From assembly GCA_024709185.1 (NCBI GenBank), contig JANJXE010000121.1:1-9463 (forward strand): a DNA stretch of 9,463 nt. Reading direction: 5' to 3'. The stretch is from Paludibacter sp. GTDB taxonomy: Bacteria > Bacteroidota > Bacteroidia > Bacteroidales > Paludibacteraceae. This document shows positions 5,970 through 9,463 of this stretch, piece after piece. The notes beneath the pieces are model-generated. The model was not told the origin of the DNA, ran no database searches, and saw only the letters and a program-made list of their open reading frames with translations. The number at the start of each line of letters is the position of its first letter. Within the stretch, counting starts at the first letter, position 1. Both the position numbers and the translations under genes were made by a program.

Positions 5970-7364
5970 TTAAAGTTTTCTCTTTTTAAAAAGTTGTTTT
6001 ATATCCGGAACCAGCGCATCGATATCACCGGCACCAAAGGTTACCACCACTTCCATCCCTTCGCGGTTAGTGAGCAATGGAATCAGCTCTTCCTTCCTGC
6101 AAAGTTCTTTTTTAATACCACTTACCCTGTCGAGCAGCATTTGCGAATCAACCCCTTCAATCGGTAGTTCACGCGCAGGATAAATATCGAGCAGGATCAG
6201 CTCGTCGAGCGTTGATAACACCTTCGCAAAATCGTCGGCAAAGTCTCGGGTACGGGTGTAGAGGTGAGGTTGAAAAATACCTGTAATTTTCCGACCCGGA
6301 TACATTTCACGAATGGAGGAGATACCTGCAGACAATTCGCTGGGATGGTGTGCATAATCGTCGATATACACCAGGGAAGGTGATTTATAAATGATATTAA
6401 ACCGACGGTACACCCCCGAAAAAGACGAAAGACCAGTCCGAAGTTCGTCGGAAGTAACCCCGTTAAGCCAGGCCAGAGCCATAGCAGCCACACTGTTTTC
6501 CACGTTGATTTTTACAGGAACACCCAGCCGCACATCAGCAATTCGCTCGGTAGGTGTTACAAAATCGAAGCGGATTTCACCAGGTTTAATACGGATATTC
6601 GCAGCATGAAAATCGCCTCCTTCATCCATCGAATAGGTGTAGGCTTTCACTCCCTTTTGCAACACCGGATGTAAATCGATTCCCTTGCGTACAATGATGG
6701 CACCACCGGGACGAACCAGGGAAGCAAAATGTTCGTAGCTTTCCTTTACTGCATCGTGGGTATGGTATATATCGAGGTGGTCGGCATCGGCTGAGGTAAT
6801 CACAGCCATGTAAGGTGTCAGATGATGGAACGAACGATCGTATTCGTCGGCCTCAATCACCACCAGATTACTTTCCTTCGACAGCAACAGATTGGTATTG
6901 TAATTATTAGAGATACCACCCAGAAAAGCATTACAATCAACCTTCGACTGGTACAGCAAGTGTGCTGTAATGGTTGAAGTTGAGGTTTTACCATGTGTTC
7001 CTGCAATGCAAATTCCCTTATTTTGGCGGGTGATATAACCGAGCACCTCGGCCCGCTTCATTACACGGAAATTCTTTTCCCTGAAATAAACCAGCTGCGG
7101 GTGATCCTCTGGAATCGCAGGAGTCAGTATCACCAGCGTTTTTGTTTTATCAGTAAAACGGGCAGGAATCGACGAAACGCCCATGGTATAGCATACTTCA
7201 ATGCCTTCCGTCTGCAAATCGGCAGTCAGACGTGTGGAGGTACGGTCGTAGCCCGCCACATCGAAGCCCTGCACCTTGTAGTAGCGGGCAATGGCGCTCA
7301 TCCCTATTCCACCAATACCCAGAAAGTAATACCGGGTAAAATTTTCCATTGATTGTACACTCAT
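5970..7364 (-). CDS. murC: UDP-N-acetylmuramate--L-alanine ligase MurC
   Basis: MurC is the cytoplasmic ATP-dependent ligase that adds L-alanine to UDP-MurNAc, the first step of the peptidoglycan stem peptide. The 464-residue protein shows the Mur-ligase three-domain plan: an N-terminal nucleotide-binding fold with FLGIGGIGMSAIARYY (14-29), the central ATP domain with the P-loop GTHGKTST (122-129) and EADEYDRSF (171-179), an ENS (289-291) segment, and the C-terminal domain with DDYAHHP (335-341) and QPHLYTRTRDF (365-375). All these are standard for MurC, and the length is typical. The start ATG (7364-7362) overlaps the murG TGA as ATGA, which indicates coupled translation. A second in-frame ATG at 7349 (MENFTRYYF) is possible but less favoured. 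Nothing appears broken or unusual. Confidence 0.97.
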   Translation of the reverse strand: MSVQSMENFTRYYFLGIGGIGMSAIARYYKVQGFDVAGYDRTSTRLTADLQTEGIEVCYTMGVSSIPARFTDKTKTLVILTPAIPEDHPQLVYFREKNFRVMKRAEVLGYITRQNKGICIAGTHGKTSTSTITAHLLYQSKVDCNAFLGGISNNYNTNLLLSKESNLVVIEADEYDRSFHHLTPYMAVITSADADHLDIYHTHDAVKESYEHFASLVRPGGAIIVRKGIDLHPVLQKGVKAYTYSMDEGGDFHAANIRIKPGEIRFDFVTPTERIADVRLGVPVKINVENSVAAMALAWLNGVTSDELRTGLSSFSGVYRRFNIIYKSPSLVYIDDYAHHPSELSAGISSIREMYPGRKITGIFQPHLYTRTRDFADDFAKVLSTLDELILLDIYPARELPIEGVDSQMLLDRVSGIKKELCRKEELIPLLTNREGMEVVVTFGAGDIDALVPDIKQLFKKRKL

Positions 7365-8485
7365 CGCTTTAATATTTTCATCACCTGTAAAGCTATTCTA
7401 CCGGCACTATTTTCTTCGGCCAGCAATAGTATATTTTCACTCAGCTTTTTAAGCTTATCAACCTGCGGCATCAGTTCAAGGGCCCTGGGTATCAATTCCT
7501 CCCTCGCCTGTGCATCCTTTACCAGCACAGCCGCCTCTTTTTCCACCAAAGCCAGTGCATTTTTAGTCTGATGGTCCTCGGCAACATTGGGCGAAGGTAC
7601 TAAAATAACCGGCTTTGCCAATAAACAAAGCTCAGAAATAGTACCTGCACCAGCCCGCGAAATTACCAAATCGGCCACTGCAAAGGCATAATCCATTCGT
7701 GCAATAAAATCGGTTACTATCAGGAGGGGATTGTTTACCTTAGCCGCTGCTGTACGGGCATCTTCGATATAAAATTTACCGGTTTGCCAAATGACCTGCA
7801 CACCTGAAACCTTCAGGGCTTCAAGATGAGCCATTACACTTTGGTTGATGGTTCGGGCTCCCAGACTTCCTCCTATAATAAGCAATGTCGGTTTAGAAGC
7901 ACTTAACCCGAAAAATTCATAGGCTTCAGGGGCCTTGGGATTAATCTTTAAGAGATCGCTGCGCACCGGATTCCCGGTCTTTACCAGTTTGTCGACGGGG
8001 AAAAAGCGTTCCATGCCGTCGTAGGCCACACAAATTAATGTTGCTTTTTGCGCCAGAAGCTTATTGGTAACTCCCGCATAGGAGTTTTGTTCCTGCAACA
8101 CTGTAGGAATACCCTTAGCTGCTGCAGCTTTCAGTATCGGACCGCTGGCATAGCCGCCCACCCCGATTGCTACTTCAGGTCGAAAAGTACGAATAAGCTT
8201 GCGGGCTTTGAGCATGCTGCGCACTAAATCGATCAGCACCGGAATGTTTTTCAGGAGATTTTTGCGATCGAAGCCCCGCACCGGCAGGCCTTCAATGCGG
8301 TACCCTGCCTGAGGCACTCGTTCCATCTCCATACGGCCAAGGGCTCCCACAAACAGAATATCTGCATCGGGAAGTTGTTCGCGCAGCGCATTTGCAATAC
8401 TAATGGCCGGGAAAATATGTCCACCTGTGCCGCCACCGCTGATGATGATGCGGGCAGGCTGTTTTGCGTTAGGATTCTTCTTCAT
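7361..8485 (-). CDS. murG: Lipid II synthase MurG (undecaprenyl-PP-MurNAc-pentapeptide GlcNAc transferase)
   Basis: MurG is a GT28-family, GT-B-fold enzyme on the inner face of the cytoplasmic membrane that transfers GlcNAc from UDP-GlcNAc to lipid I, making lipid II. The 374-residue product carries the glycine-rich loops GGGTGGHIFP (17-26), GGYASGP (110-116) and GGSLGA (205-210). It also has the C-terminal donor-site block SRAGAGTISE (276-285) and EDHQTKNA (303-310). The frame is open further upstream to 8581, but that stretch lies wholly over ftsW codons. The ATG at 8485 places the first loop at the normal distance from the N-terminus, so it was chosen. It overlaps the ftsW end by 17 bases, and its stop overlaps the murC ATG. 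Length and motifs are normal, and its position between the lipid II polymerase gene and murC is the standard order. Confidence 0.96.
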   Translation of the reverse strand: MKKNPNAKQPARIIISGGGTGGHIFPAISIANALREQLPDADILFVGALGRMEMERVPQAGYRIEGLPVRGFDRKNLLKNIPVLIDLVRSMLKARKLIRTFRPEVAIGVGGYASGPILKAAAAKGIPTVLQEQNSYAGVTNKLLAQKATLICVAYDGMERFFPVDKLVKTGNPVRSDLLKINPKAPEAYEFFGLSASKPTLLIIGGSLGARTINQSVMAHLEALKVSGVQVIWQTGKFYIEDARTAAAKVNNPLLIVTDFIARMDYAFAVADLVISRAGAGTISELCLLAKPVILVPSPNVAEDHQTKNALALVEKEAAVLVKDAQAREELIPRALELMPQVDKLKKLSENILLLAEENSAGRIALQVMKILKR

Positions 8486-9463
8486 TCTTAACGGGTTTAT
8501 CGGTTTCTTCTTTAATCTGACGGGTGATGCCAAACATAATTCCAAAATAAATGCTGGTAATGAGAATGGCCGTACCTCCACGACTGATCATGGGGAGTGG
8601 CTGACCGGTTACCGGACCGAGACTGGTGGCCACCGCCATGCTTATAAATGCCTGAAAAACAATCATCAGTGAAAGACCAATCATTACAATAGCCGGAAAC
8701 ACCGTTGCACTTTTGGTAGCGATACGTCCGGCACGATACAGCAAAATCATATACAGCAGGATGACGAAAACACCGCCTATCAAGCCCATCTCTTCCACAA
8801 TTATGGCATAGATAAAATCGGAATAGGCCTGCGGAAGGAAATCGCGCTGCACACTGTTACCGGGAAAAACACCAATCAGTCCACCGCGGGCAATAGCGAT
8901 ACGACCGTGCTGAACCTGCAGGTTCTCGTCATTGATCACATATTTCTCTTCAGGCACATCCTCTTCGTACATAAAGCGCTCAATACGACCCACCCAGGTA
9001 TAGGCCCGGTCGAAAGCTTTTGGCATCTTTTCCTGAGGAACGAGTAAAACCAGCATAACCGCCAGGGTTGCAGCCGCCATAAGTCCTCCACCGAGTTTTA
9101 AAATCCTTGTCCAGGAAACACTTCCGATAACCATCATCAAAAAAATAACACCCATCAGTATAATAGCCGTGGAGAAGTTTTCAGGGAGAATAAGTCCGCA
9201 TACCGCCAGCATTGCTATTGCTAAAACCGGGAAATACCTTTTCTCGTTGGCTTCCGATATCTTCATGCGTGCAATCAGGTCGGCTGCCACAATGATTAGC
9301 GAGAGTTTGCCTAATTCGGAAGGTTGAAACTGAAAGCCTCCGATTTCCAACCATCGTGTAGCATCGTTTTCCGATTTTCCGATTACAAGAACCAACACCA
9401 ATGTAAACAGAGACATCAGCAGTAGAAAGTAAGAAACCAGTCGCAGGTATTTGTATGGAACAA
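8469..9463 (-). CDS. ftsW: Peptidoglycan glycosyltransferase FtsW (SEDS family), 5' end outside the window
   Basis: FtsW is the multi-pass SEDS polymerase that builds septal glycan strands from lipid II together with a class B PBP. The frame continues through the right edge: codons before the internal Met at 9416 read VPYKYLRLVSYFLLL and fit the family, so the gene is cut by the window and that Met is not its start. About 330 residues are visible, and perhaps 50-80 are missing. In visible numbering the motifs are ATRWLEIGGFQFQPSELGK (34-52), LPENFSTAI (92-100), FLPQAYSDFIYAIIVEEMGL (208-227) and LGPVTGQPLPMISRGGTA (281-298). The Asp before FIY (about 215) corresponds to the Asp proposed as essential in SEDS enzymes. 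FtsW rather than RodA is inferred from its place before murG. A charged C-terminal tail ends with a 17-base overlap into murG. Confidence 0.94.
   Translation of the reverse strand, partial: VPYKYLRLVSYFLLLMSLFTLVLVLVIGKSENDATRWLEIGGFQFQPSELGKLSLIIVAADLIARMKISEANEKRYFPVLAIAMLAVCGLILPENFSTAIILMGVIFLMMVIGSVSWTRILKLGGGLMAAATLAVMLVLLVPQEKMPKAFDRAYTWVGRIERFMYEEDVPEEKYVINDENLQVQHGRIAIARGGLIGVFPGNSVQRDFLPQAYSDFIYAIIVEEMGLIGGVFVILLYMILLYRAGRIATKSATVFPAIVMIGLSLMIVFQAFISMAVATSLGPVTGQPLPMISRGGTAILITSIYFGIMFGITRQIKEETDKPVKNEEES

Noticed and set aside
8486..8581. Longer MurG start at 8581
   Set aside because: The extension lies wholly inside ftsW codons and would put 32 extra residues before the N-terminal glycine loop, which normally lies near the protein start.
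9414..9416. Met at 9416 as the start of FtsW
   Set aside because: The frame stays open to the window edge and the upstream codons read as family-like membrane sequence, so the gene is truncated by the window.

Overview
The window is a stretch of core chromosome from a member of the Bacteroidota. Three things point there: the gene order of the division and cell-wall (dcw) cluster (ftsW-murG-murC-ftsQ-ftsA-ftsZ, with no ddl or murB between murC and ftsQ), promoter -7 boxes of the TAnnTTTG type, and lineage-typical proteins (a DUF2027-type protein and the long QueA paralogue). A Bacteroidales or Marinilabiliales-like lineage seems likely, but that is inference. I see no rRNA, tRNA, CRISPR array, insertion sequence or phage gene.

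Left part (1-1574): two divergent genes. On the minus strand is the first 47 codons of a DUF2027/Smr-type protein that runs off the left edge. On the plus strand is a long QueA-family tRNA ribosyltransferase-isomerase. Their 94-base spacer holds two -7-type boxes that face each other two bases apart.

Middle (1575-2503): a 192-base spacer with a good Bacteroidota promoter, then a small membrane zinc metallopeptidase (HEXXH, YugP-like) on the plus strand. It converges on ftsZ, and a long perfect inverted repeat lies between the two stop codons.

Right part (2504-9463): the tail of the dcw cluster, all on the minus strand and so transcribed from right to left: ftsW (5' end cut off by the window), murG, murC, ftsQ, ftsA, ftsZ. 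MurG and MurC make lipid II and UDP-MurNAc-alanine, FtsW polymerises septal glycan from lipid II, FtsQ is a divisome scaffold, and FtsA tethers the FtsZ ring to the membrane. The genes are tightly packed: ftsW/murG overlap by 17 bases, murG/murC and ftsQ/ftsA each share an ATGA, and murC-ftsQ are 14 bases apart. The only larger gap (45 bases) precedes ftsZ.

No undescribed system is evident. The points most worth checking are a four-residue shortening just before the T3 loop of FtsZ, unusual nucleotide-binding motifs in the adjacent FtsA, the face-to-face promoter pair, and the long hairpin after ftsZ.
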